Below, one piece after another: positions 47,657 through 55,598 of a stretch of DNA of 64,000 bases. Position 1 is the stretch's first letter, and each line of letters opens with the position of its first letter. The notes under the pieces were generated by a model. The model did not search any database. It saw only the letters and a program-made list of their open reading frames with translations, and had not been told where the DNA came from. The position numbers and the translations under genes are program-made. Source of the stretch: a virus. The DNA is taken from positions 1 to 64,000 of the IMG/VR virus record IMGVR_UViG_3300042937_000753. One strand, given 5' to 3'.

Positions 47657-48925
47657 TCAAAAGAAATCTGGAGTAGTATCTACTTCAGATTCCGTGTCAT
47701 TAAAATCTAAATCAAAATCAGATTCTGTACTGTCAGGTTGTTTTTCCACTATTAAATCTAAGCTAGCTTCATCATCATCTTCTGGATCTGGAATAACCGG
47801 AGCTTCAAATGTATTACCTGCAGGATCAGTATAAACTACAGTTTCATCTTGGGGAAAAATGGACGTTGATTTTTCAGGACTAATTTCCCTTTCTATTGGA
47901 GTTAGTATTGAACCTAACACAGCATCATCATCCTCATCTATGTCAAATGGAACTTCCTCAGCTTCATCAAGACTTTCAAGTATTTCTTCCACCTGGTGCA
48001 CAATCTCTAACATTTCAGGGTCTTGTTGCACCACTTGATTATCAGCTAGTTCCGCTTCAGCATATTTAACATCTTCATCCATTTGATCTGCTTCCAAGTC
48101 TGCAATCTGATCTAGTAAACTTAACTGATTAGGATCAACAAACTCTGACTCAGTTACAATTGGTGTTGCAGTATATAACGCAACTGGTGCACTTAAAACG
48201 GGAACTGGTGCACTAAAATTACCAATGGTACCAATAAAATAATGCAACATCCGTTGATCTTCCATCCAAGTTTTAGGATGTGATAACTGTAATGCATTAG
48301 TAACAAAGTTATAGAATGCCCATAAACTATCAGTATTAGCAAATACTTGTTGTGGTTTCTTCATTTGATCTCTAATCATACTAGCTTGCTCCGTAGTAAG
48401 AATCTCATACTCTGCAAACAATACTCCTAGAAGCTGAGACTGTTTTCTTCTATTAAGTGTTATAGTTTCCATTGTAACTTTATCAGAACACAATTGAGTA
48501 TAATACATATAAGCATTTGCAATGTATGTATCAATTGTATCTTTTGTTTCTGTATCTGCAGTTCCAGTATGCTTTCTAACCCATGAACCAACTTCTCCAG
48601 AAATCATAACTGATCCTGTTTGGTTTATGTAAGCACCAACTACACATTTAAACTTTACTTGTTTATTATAACTGTTTGTCCAAGCAAACATCATTGACAA
48701 CTCTGGGTCATTATTAAAGTTTAGTTTATAAATTCCCTGAGCAATTTGTCCGTCAGCAGTACATCTGTACTCCTCTTCTACAATTCCAAACCCTGCAGTA
48801 GCAAGGGCTTGATAAGCATAATCAATAACAAACTGATGGCTAATTACAGTGTAAGTAGCAGCATGGTTTGGTAAAGGAACACTAATTAAAGTGGCCTTTG
48901 TTGTGTTTTGTATTTTCTTTGGCAT
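47657..48925 (-). CDS. DUF932-like phage protein with acidic C-terminal tail, 422 aa
   Basis: The ATG directly abuts the PolB stop. Residues 1-240 look like the DUF932 (phage/plasmid-like, TIGR03299-type) fold: hydrophobic strands around MFAWTNSYNKQVKFKC and a helix with QMKKPQQVF. Members are common on phages and plasmids, but their biochemical role is unclear to me. From about 250 the chain is very Asp/Glu-rich and disordered, ending DTTPDFF. An acidic tail ending in Phe recalls SSB-type protein-recruiting tips, but this is speculative. Co-transcription with PolB points to a replication-linked role. Confidence 0.65.
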   Translation of the reverse strand: MPKKIQNTTKATLISVPLPNHAATYTVISHQFVIDYAYQALATAGFGIVEEEYRCTADGQIAQGIYKLNFNNDPELSMMFAWTNSYNKQVKFKCVVGAYINQTGSVMISGEVGSWVRKHTGTADTETKDTIDTYIANAYMYYTQLCSDKVTMETITLNRRKQSQLLGVLFAEYEILTTEQASMIRDQMKKPQQVFANTDSLWAFYNFVTNALQLSHPKTWMEDQRMLHYFIGTIGNFSAPVPVLSAPVALYTATPIVTESEFVDPNQLSLLDQIADLEADQMDEDVKYAEAELADNQVVQQDPEMLEIVHQVEEILESLDEAEEVPFDIDEDDDAVLGSILTPIEREISPEKSTSIFPQDETVVYTDPAGNTFEAPVIPDPEDDDEASLDLIVEKQPDSTESDFDLDFNDTESEVDTTPDFF

Positions 48926-50911
48926 TTAAAATAAACTTAATTGGTTTACTCTTGGATCAAAGTTTTCTATTTCTTTGTTTACTTTGTCCAAATAGTAATC
49001 ATAGTTAATATTATATTGTTCAATGGATTTTTCTTCATGGTCAATATACAATGTCTGCATCCATTTACCTGCTTCAATTTGTATTTCTCTATTATCTGAC
49101 CTATGTGTTTTTATAATTTTGGAGCCTTCTTTAGACATAAAATAACGGAGTGTATGCTGTAATTTTTCAGTTTTATACTCACCCTTTACTACTTTATGTT
49201 CTATAAACTTCCAATCACCTTTTATCTTTACTCCACCACAAAAATCAAATATGTTATTATTTGATGTAATTGTAATCCAAGGTTCAATCCCATGTACAAA
49301 ATAATAAAACAATGTTTTGGATACAACTAGAAAGCTTTTGTTTTTATGAAGAGCTAAATTATGAAATTCAAACCTGCCTTTACACTTTGTATTGGCATAA
49401 TAGAACTTACCATTTTCTTCTTTAAAAAGATCATGTGGATATTCTTTCTTTAATTTTTCATACACATCTTTATTTACATCAGCATATTCAGAAACTGCTA
49501 TGTAGTTATTAACGTCACCAATAATAATCTTTTGGTAGGTTCCGTGTTCCAGTTGCAAGCTTGTAAGCTTTTCCCATTCAGCACATATTTCCATATACTG
49601 ATCTACATACTTCCTAGGAATAAGTGTTTCAAGACCATCTGTATTTTGCATTAGTGGAATTGCTCCGGGAATCTTTTCACAAATCATCTCATACAATATA
49701 CTAAGGCTAAGCTGACCATTGATTGTAATCTGCATACCAAACTGAGGATCATACAAAAAACTATTTTCATCTATACTCAAACCAAATGTTGAATTTAAAA
49801 TGATCTTATATACATAATTCTTTGGATCTTTCTTAGGTATCTTCTTTCTTTCTTCAAAGAACCATTCATACAGATTGCAAAAATCTTTTTTAGGTAAATG
49901 AGCTGGAGACCAACCATTTCTAATAGCAAGATTAGGATAATAACTAACAACATCTGATGTCATTATTACCATATCCTCGTTAGATGTATAAACACCACTT
50001 TCTTTAGCACCATGAATACCACCTAATCCATAATCAGTTTTGATACCTTTATATTGTACAGAATATTTAAAACCTCCTTTGGTTTCCCCAGGATATATAA
50101 CTACTTCATTGAACTTATTTAAAAGTCTTTGAAAAGTAGCAGTTTCAAACTTGATATAAGGAAGAATTATCTCTGATACATTTATTTGATTTCTTTTAGT
50201 TCTCATTTGTCTGAGTTCCCATTTCTTAATTCCAGTTTGCTTACTTAAAAAGTGTAAGAATAACTCTTTAGAAATTCTAGGCTCAGATGCTGAGAATAAA
50301 TCAATATCATATTCTTCTGTTAAAGTTTTTCTTAAATCAATCTGACTTTTACTCAGATACATAATTTGTTTAGTAGACTTAACATCATTAATACAATATT
50401 TTATAATTTCTGGAATCTGCTCTTTTGCAATATTTGTAGAATGGTGTATAGGCATATCAATGATATTCCTCCAATCCATACTAAATTGTATCCACTTAAG
50501 ACTAGATCTTTTAGCTGGGTTATCCCAGTGATTTAATTTAAATACATCTATCTGTCTAATACTTAATTGCTTAGGAGAAAATTCAGAAAATTCATTTCTA
50601 TTTTGACCATTAATAATATCTTGAGCTTTTCCATATAAAAATTCAGCTATAGTTTCACCATTCTGAATTAACAAATGCTCATGATTTCTTATAATATGCT
50701 CAGTAATTTGACTGTCAAAGCTTAGACCATTAAAACTAATGTGCCACTCATTTGCATCACGGTTCTTCTTTAGAAAGTTAACTAAGTCTTCTATGTCATT
50801 TTTAGATTCATGACAGACAAAAACTTCTTGATGTTCAGATTTTACATCTTCAAAAACTGCTATAAAACAGTTTGATAAAGTTTCATAATCCATTACCCAA
50901 TGTGTTCTCAT
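48926..50911 (-). CDS. Family B DNA polymerase with 3'-5' exonuclease domain
   Basis: 661 residues, compact for the family. Exonuclease motifs: Exo I MDYETL (D8, E10), Exo II FNGLSFDSQI, Exo III YCINDVKS (YxxxD). Polymerase motifs: A = SDVVSYYPNL (D320), B = YKIILNSTFGLS (K369), C = QNTDGLE (N423, D425). The first Asp of the usual DTD in motif C is Asn here; the second, metal-binding Asp is kept. The last residues, NQLSLF, match the bacterial sliding-clamp-binding consensus QL(S/D)LF, as at the C-terminus of E. coli Pol II. This suggests replication on the host clamp, since no phage clamp is visible. It follows a terminator hairpin and abuts the DUF932-like gene. Confidence 0.93.
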   Translation of the reverse strand: MRTHWVMDYETLSNCFIAVFEDVKSEHQEVFVCHESKNDIEDLVNFLKKNRDANEWHISFNGLSFDSQITEHIIRNHEHLLIQNGETIAEFLYGKAQDIINGQNRNEFSEFSPKQLSIRQIDVFKLNHWDNPAKRSSLKWIQFSMDWRNIIDMPIHHSTNIAKEQIPEIIKYCINDVKSTKQIMYLSKSQIDLRKTLTEEYDIDLFSASEPRISKELFLHFLSKQTGIKKWELRQMRTKRNQINVSEIILPYIKFETATFQRLLNKFNEVVIYPGETKGGFKYSVQYKGIKTDYGLGGIHGAKESGVYTSNEDMVIMTSDVVSYYPNLAIRNGWSPAHLPKKDFCNLYEWFFEERKKIPKKDPKNYVYKIILNSTFGLSIDENSFLYDPQFGMQITINGQLSLSILYEMICEKIPGAIPLMQNTDGLETLIPRKYVDQYMEICAEWEKLTSLQLEHGTYQKIIIGDVNNYIAVSEYADVNKDVYEKLKKEYPHDLFKEENGKFYYANTKCKGRFEFHNLALHKNKSFLVVSKTLFYYFVHGIEPWITITSNNNIFDFCGGVKIKGDWKFIEHKVVKGEYKTEKLQHTLRYFMSKEGSKIIKTHRSDNREIQIEAGKWMQTLYIDHEEKSIEQYNINYDYYLDKVNKEIENFDPRVNQLSLF

Positions 50912-50953
50912 AGGCTATATGTTCAGTTCAGCTGTTCCCCCTTTTAAGTTTAT

Positions 50954-50989
50954 AAAAAAAAGGAAGGTTACTATACTTCACCTTCCTTT
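50954..50989 (-). terminator. Intrinsic terminator upstream of PolB
   Basis: On the - strand AAAGGAAGGT (50989-50980) pairs with ACCTTCCTTT (50968-50959) around an 11-base loop, and the T-run continues to 50954. It follows the 119-aa gene and precedes the PolB ATG by about 43 bases, leaving little room for a promoter. Confidence 0.82.
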
Positions 50990-51036
50990 CCCCTTCTAAA
51001 TCATGTCATCCATTATCCATGGCGGGCACAACAATA

Positions 51037-51396
51037 TTACGCTTCTTCTGGAGAAGCTATCATAAACTTCTTATAATCAAATTTAGAATTAATACTCATT
51101 AGTTTAATCAACTCTTCAATTGCAGTATGATCCTCTACATAGAATTCTTGAAATACTTCAATTTTATGTCTTTCTTGCTTCAGGCCTTTGGTTCCAGTTA
51201 CTGGTTGACCATAATCATCAAGTTTAGGTAACATATGTAAAGAAGTTTTCGTGATTTTGGAAATAACCACCAACACTTTGGTTTCTGGGTCCATTATACA
51301 TTCTACATAGGGACATGATTCTGTAATTGGAATCATTCTAAAGGTTTGCTTTTCTTGCCATGTGGCTTGAACAAGCATCATTGATTTTTCACTCAT
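51037..51396 (-). CDS. Hypothetical conserved-type phage protein, 119 aa
   Basis: Starts MSEKSMMLVQATW and contains CPYVECIMDPETKVLVVISK and a Lys/Glu-rich region ending FMIASPEEA. Alternating hydrophobic strands followed by helices suggest a small alpha/beta fold. I recall similar proteins near replication genes of Bacteroidota phages but know no function. Its leader carries a candidate promoter, and a terminator follows it, so it may be a short separate transcript. Confidence 0.75.
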   Translation of the reverse strand: MSEKSMMLVQATWQEKQTFRMIPITESCPYVECIMDPETKVLVVISKITKTSLHMLPKLDDYGQPVTGTKGLKQERHKIEVFQEFYVEDHTAIEELIKLMSINSKFDYKKFMIASPEEA

Positions 51397-51412
51397 AATT
51401 GTTGGTTTTTAA

Positions 51413-51420
51413 CAAAGTTA
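51413..51420 (-). promoter_or_regulatory. Candidate Bacteroidota-type -7 element
   Basis: TAACTTTG on the - strand fits the Bacteroidota -7 consensus TAnnTTTG and lies about 17 bases upstream of the 119-aa gene's ATG. No convincing -33 TTG is seen, so this is weak. Confidence 0.3.
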
Positions 51421-51984
51421 TTAAATTATTTTTATGTTTTCTAAATCTGCTACCTCTATTAGTAAATTTTCTTTTTCTAAATTAGGTTTATCACAGAGTT
51501 CACCAACAGACTTGAGCATTGCTATGTCTACTCCAAGAATTTTTGCATATGTTTCATAATGTTTTTCAGGAAACAAATAACTCTCTACATAGGCATAGTT
51601 GCCACTTTTTTTATCAAAGAAATCTAAAATCTTGCGCTTTGTATTTAGTTCCATTTGACTATATTTTCCATTCATAAAGTGTACCCAATCAGTACTTAAA
51701 TCAGAAAAATTAAATGTTACAACTAGAGTTTCATCATCTACTTTAACAAGATCAATCAATCTATTATGTTTAAGAATTATGTTTTTCTCAAACTGTAGAT
51801 ATTCTTGATCTGTCCTGCAATGATAAACACATACTAGTTTCATATCCTCAGAGTGTACAGTTTTATTCCAACAAACATAAGTTTCTTTTGGAACAACACT
51901 TGTACCCCTTTTTATGCCCAAGAGCGGATAAATAAATATCTTGGACTTTTGGAAATATTTCCTATAAAGCGCATCAATTACCAT
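51421..51984 (-). CDS. Hypothetical phage protein, 187 aa
   Basis: Begins MVIDALYRKYFQKSKIFIYP, with later blocks WVHFMNGKYSQM, YVESYLFPEKHYETYAKILG and GELCDKPNLEKE. The layout, an aromatic N-terminal strand region and a helical C-terminus, recalls a family I have seen in crAss-like and other Bacteroidota phages; I know no function. It starts four bases after the RecB-like nuclease gene, so it may work with it. No catalytic motif evident. Confidence 0.75.
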   Translation of the reverse strand: MVIDALYRKYFQKSKIFIYPLLGIKRGTSVVPKETYVCWNKTVHSEDMKLVCVYHCRTDQEYLQFEKNIILKHNRLIDLVKVDDETLVVTFNFSDLSTDWVHFMNGKYSQMELNTKRKILDFFDKKSGNYAYVESYLFPEKHYETYAKILGVDIAMLKSVGELCDKPNLEKENLLIEVADLENIKII

Positions 51985-51988
51985 AATT

Positions 51989-53008
51989 TTACAATTTTAC
52001 ATTACCAACTGCTAAGTCATATGGTAGATCATATTTTTTATTCTCATAATGCCATTGAGCAATATCAAGAATTTTTCTAAAATCTTTTTTCCATAGTGAC
52101 ATAGATTCACTTGACACCTGGAATGGGTAAACTAAATTGTATTTGTCAATTACAATGAAAGTTACTTGAATATTCCATTGATGCTTGTCTGGTACATCAT
52201 TCAAAAACTTTTCTGCAGCTAGTACAAGATAGATAACAGCTTGTATCCAATACTTGTAGTATTCAACAGCTTCAGGAAAATCCTGAATTGATTTACCAGT
52301 TGTTTTTAAATCATTAACAAAGATTGTTTTAGATTCTTTGTCAACAACAACATTGTCAAGAAACCCGTGAAGTCCAAAAGGTAATTTATCATGATCTATT
52401 TTAATGTACAACTCATTAAAAACATCAATGTGATCATCTTCCTCAGTTTTGTCTAGCTGTAATAAAGCTCTTATATCTTTATTACTTTTCAGTATTTCAA
52501 CCTGTGCTTTGCAGCCGCTCAAAGTAGGTTCATCTACTACTGATCTGTCTAAACTATTTTTAAGGAATTCAAAATACTCTTTGTTCTCTTCAGTGAGAAT
52601 CTTGTCTAATCTTTGAGCATCTGTTTTAAGATTCTGATAAAGATTTGTTGTAAGTAGTTGTGTGAGTATATCTGTTGAGTAATCCTCCAAAAGTAATGAA
52701 TTATTTCCAATACTACAATGTATACGGAAAATAGTATCAATAATTTTTCTTTGACTGTCTGTAGGAAGTTTACCGGGTAAACTTATAAACTTTTTATCAT
52801 AGTTATCTGGTTCAAACAAGAGACAATGCAGGACACTCCCTCCTACGAGGTGAGCATCCTTACTATCTTCTCTTTGGTTGAGCACATAATGATTGTAGAA
52901 TAGTCCAGGTGAATAAAGTAATTTATTTAATCCACTATAACTGAAATAAAATTTGTTCTTATAGAACTTTTCTAGTTCATCAGAACCATTCAAAATTGTC
53001 TGTATCAT
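51989..53008 (-). CDS. RecB/Cas4-like PD-(D/E)XK exonuclease
   Basis: 339 residues. The N-terminal block FSYSGLNKLLYSPGLFYNH and GGSVLHCLLFEPD is typical of phage RecB-family (exonuclease VIII-like) nucleases. The catalytic core shows GFLDNVVV (Asp), NDLKTTGKS (D-x-K) and YWIQAVIY (QxxxY). Such enzymes resect or process DNA ends for recombination or packaging. No Cys cluster of the Cas4 iron-sulphur type is seen. Its start lies inside the end of the 446-aa gene (29-base overlap), implying coupled translation. Confidence 0.85.
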   Translation of the reverse strand: MIQTILNGSDELEKFYKNKFYFSYSGLNKLLYSPGLFYNHYVLNQREDSKDAHLVGGSVLHCLLFEPDNYDKKFISLPGKLPTDSQRKIIDTIFRIHCSIGNNSLLLEDYSTDILTQLLTTNLYQNLKTDAQRLDKILTEENKEYFEFLKNSLDRSVVDEPTLSGCKAQVEILKSNKDIRALLQLDKTEEDDHIDVFNELYIKIDHDKLPFGLHGFLDNVVVDKESKTIFVNDLKTTGKSIQDFPEAVEYYKYWIQAVIYLVLAAEKFLNDVPDKHQWNIQVTFIVIDKYNLVYPFQVSSESMSLWKKDFRKILDIAQWHYENKKYDLPYDLAVGNVKL

Positions 53009-54320
53009 TTGTTTGTGTTATTTGATGGTTATTTGATTCTTCTAATTCTTTATTTAACTCAGATTCGGAAACCGGATTTGATGCTTCTAATGCTATTAAC
53101 TCTGACTTGAGTTCATTTCTCTCTATTCTAGTAAATGAATCTTCTATGTCTTCATCAGTTATTTCAATGTCATTAGCAACCCCCGCAACCCCTGACGTGC
53201 TAGAAATAAGGACCTCTAAATCATCAAGGTTTTCTGGTACTTCAGCTTCAATAACAGCTTCAGGAATAAAATCTGGAAAGGTTTCATGAACATAGTTAGT
53301 ATTAAGAAGTTTTGCTGCTTCTTCATTAAGAGTTACACTTTTTACTTCAAAGTATTTAGTGCCTCCTTGATCAGCAATTTCTTGACCATAATGCTTCATG
53401 ATAGCATCTACTTTTTCTAGATCAAAAACATCTTTTGCAATAAGAGATTCCACTATATCATCAATATTAGTGCCCATATAACTCTTATCTTTATTTAGAA
53501 AACTAATTAAAGATTTAAAATTCACATGGTTTCTAGTACGGCAGTTACTCATGTGACCAGAATATTTCTCAAATAGCATTTCAATATAAAGCAAACTATC
53601 TATATAATTACAATTAGCCATAATTTCCATTGCAAGAATATGATTATCCTGATCTGAGCTATTAAACATGTCACTGATCTGTAAGAACATAGTATTATCT
53701 ATAGTAGCTGCATCATCTCCATTGATATGTTTAAGTAACTTACTCTCATTAAAAAGATCAAGTGACATAAGTCCTGGAAATAGATCTTTATGCTCTTCAT
53801 CAACAGTATAATAAACATTAGATGATCTTAGTATATCTCCTGCAATTTTATCAAGTATATCTAAAGTACTATTTCTCAATGTAGATGCAGAACTATACTC
53901 AACAACTACAATAGGTTCTGTGTAAAACTCTAAAGCTTGTCTTAAGTTTTCTCTATAATGATCATCCATTATACCCTCGGAATTATCAACTATATCTCTT
54001 AAAACCTGAGTATCTAAATCATAATACCAATGATTATTTACTAACTTGTCTTTAGTATTCTTACCACAAAATACATGAGTAGCTTCATTAATATCTCTAA
54101 CAGTTTTAATACCGTGTTGTAAAGTTAAATCTTTCAATTTTACTCTTGGGATATTTACACCAGGAAGAAAATAAAGCTTATCTCCTTTTGTAGGAGTATA
54201 ATCTTTATCATTAACTGGTAAAAAACTCTCTCTTTCATCAGCACAAAATAAAGGTTCAACCTTCATTATTAGCTCATTTTCATTTACATCCACATCATGA
54301 ATAAACAAGTATGTTTTCAT
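52980..54320 (-). CDS. Unknown 446-aa protein with a domain duplicated in a nearby gene
   Basis: ATG start 13 bases after the T-run of a terminator hairpin. Residues about 218-265 (FNSSDQDNHILAMEIM ... YSGHMSN) closely resemble residues about 17-60 of the 131-aa protein at 56903, so both carry the same small helical domain. The C-terminal 100 residues are acidic and disordered and end NDTDNFEWF. Function unknown. The neighbours, a RecB-like nuclease and a MoxR/VWA pair, suggest DNA metabolism or complex remodelling. Confidence 0.75.
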   Translation of the reverse strand: MKTYLFIHDVDVNENELIMKVEPLFCADERESFLPVNDKDYTPTKGDKLYFLPGVNIPRVKLKDLTLQHGIKTVRDINEATHVFCGKNTKDKLVNNHWYYDLDTQVLRDIVDNSEGIMDDHYRENLRQALEFYTEPIVVVEYSSASTLRNSTLDILDKIAGDILRSSNVYYTVDEEHKDLFPGLMSLDLFNESKLLKHINGDDAATIDNTMFLQISDMFNSSDQDNHILAMEIMANCNYIDSLLYIEMLFEKYSGHMSNCRTRNHVNFKSLISFLNKDKSYMGTNIDDIVESLIAKDVFDLEKVDAIMKHYGQEIADQGGTKYFEVKSVTLNEEAAKLLNTNYVHETFPDFIPEAVIEAEVPENLDDLEVLISSTSGVAGVANDIEITDEDIEDSFTRIERNELKSELIALEASNPVSESELNKELEESNNHQITQTNDTDNFEWF

Positions 54321-54332
54321 TTTTTAAAGTTT

Positions 54333-54357
54333 AAAAAAGGGAGTTTTACCTCCCTTT
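54333..54357 (-). terminator. Intrinsic terminator before the 446-aa gene
   Basis: On the - strand AAAGGGAG (54357-54350) pairs with CTCCCTTT (54343-54336) around a 6-base loop, followed by further T to 54333. The next ATG is 12 bases beyond. Confidence 0.82.
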
Positions 54358-54390
54358 ATGTTTGTTTTTAATTAAAATAGTGTAAAAATA

Positions 54391-54408
54391 AAAGGGGAAA
54401 ACCCTTTA
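54391..54408 (-). terminator. Weak tandem hairpin after the MoxR-type gene
   Basis: On the - strand AAAGGG-TTTTC-CCCTTT is followed by TATTTTT. A short stem directly after the AAA+ gene stop and upstream of the stronger hairpin at 54333-54357; probably part of a tandem terminator. Confidence 0.5.
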
Positions 54409-54416
54409 TGTTTCAT

Positions 54417-55586
54417 TTACTTGACAGCCATCTTCACCACCTCTTGATTCATCATTAGTTGTGAGAATTTAACTTTGTTTCCATTAACAATCTCTTTGAC
54501 CATATAATATCTTAAGTCATTGGTAAATGCATCACAGTCTGTAGTAAGCTTGGCAATTCTATCAATCATTGGTTTACCTACAGAACCTTTATCAGCAACA
54601 GTAAGAGAATAATTTATTATTCTTGTTGCAATAATACTTGAAATATCTGCACGGAACTCGTTATCTTTTCCTACTGCATTAGTAAGAGAGTTCATGACAT
54701 ACTGCTCATCTTTAGTTAGGATGTCCGCAGGACTAATAATTCTGTCAAGTTTGTTATTAATAAACATAGTAAACATTGAACTAAAATCAGGACCTACTGA
54801 ACCCTCACCAATCATTTGTATCATAGGTAAGTTATCTTCAAATTTAGGAATAGAACTAATAGCATTAAAAAATGTAGTAATAGCTCTAGGATTAATTCTT
54901 TGAGTTACCAATTCCGGGTGCATCAACATAAAGTTAATACATCTGCCATCTATTCCTGATTTCTCTGCCCACTTAGCCCATACATCAGAATCATACTTTA
55001 ACTCTACAGAGATAAATCTAGTCTTCTGAGCAACATCTAAAGAAGTTACATTGTAATCACCATTGTCCGGATTAGTAGTCAAGATAACATGCCAGTTCTT
55101 TGGTAATTTCCAAGAAACATATTCTTGTCTATCCAAGATCTCCATCGTAGCTTGCATGAATCTTTGATCAGCTCTAGTATAGTCATCTAAGATTAAGAAA
55201 CCACCTTCTCCTTTACCCTGAATCCATTCAGGAGCAGCATGTGACATTCTTTTTCCAACAACTTTATAACCTTTTGCACTTGCTGCAGGTATCTGAGATT
55301 CATTAATCCAAGTAGATTTACCCTCTGCATTCTGGATCTGAAATTCTTTAACAGGAAAACCAACCAAGTCACCTAATTCTTCTAACTGAGATAAATTAAG
55401 TTTTACAACTTCCATAGCCATCTCTTTACCTAATTGCATTAATGCTGAAGTCTTACCAAGACCAGCATCACCTTCTATATTAATTGCTACAGGAACTTTA
55501 CCGTCCTTTTGAATGTGTTGGTTATTACCAACCATATGCTTAATAAAATTCTTTAACTCTTCAACATTTAATTGTACTTGACTCAT
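54417..55586 (-). CDS. MoxR-type AAA+ ATPase
   Basis: 389 residues. Walker A GDAGLGKTS (K45, T46), Walker B FLILDDYTRAD (D134, D135) and sensor-1 VILTTNPDNG (N172) are all present. MoxR-family ATPases remodel protein complexes and typically pair with a von Willebrand factor A (VWA) protein. That partner is encoded immediately upstream, ending 12 bases before this start. Such pairs act as chaperones or activators; the phage target is unknown. A tandem hairpin terminator follows, so VWA and MoxR likely end one transcript together. Confidence 0.9.
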   Translation of the reverse strand: MSQVQLNVEELKNFIKHMVGNNQHIQKDGKVPVAINIEGDAGLGKTSALMQLGKEMAMEVVKLNLSQLEELGDLVGFPVKEFQIQNAEGKSTWINESQIPAASAKGYKVVGKRMSHAAPEWIQGKGEGGFLILDDYTRADQRFMQATMEILDRQEYVSWKLPKNWHVILTTNPDNGDYNVTSLDVAQKTRFISVELKYDSDVWAKWAEKSGIDGRCINFMLMHPELVTQRINPRAITTFFNAISSIPKFEDNLPMIQMIGEGSVGPDFSSMFTMFINNKLDRIISPADILTKDEQYVMNSLTNAVGKDNEFRADISSIIATRIINYSLTVADKGSVGKPMIDRIAKLTTDCDAFTNDLRYYMVKEIVNGNKVKFSQLMMNQEVVKMAVK

Positions 55587-55598
55587 AATTTTTCTTTT

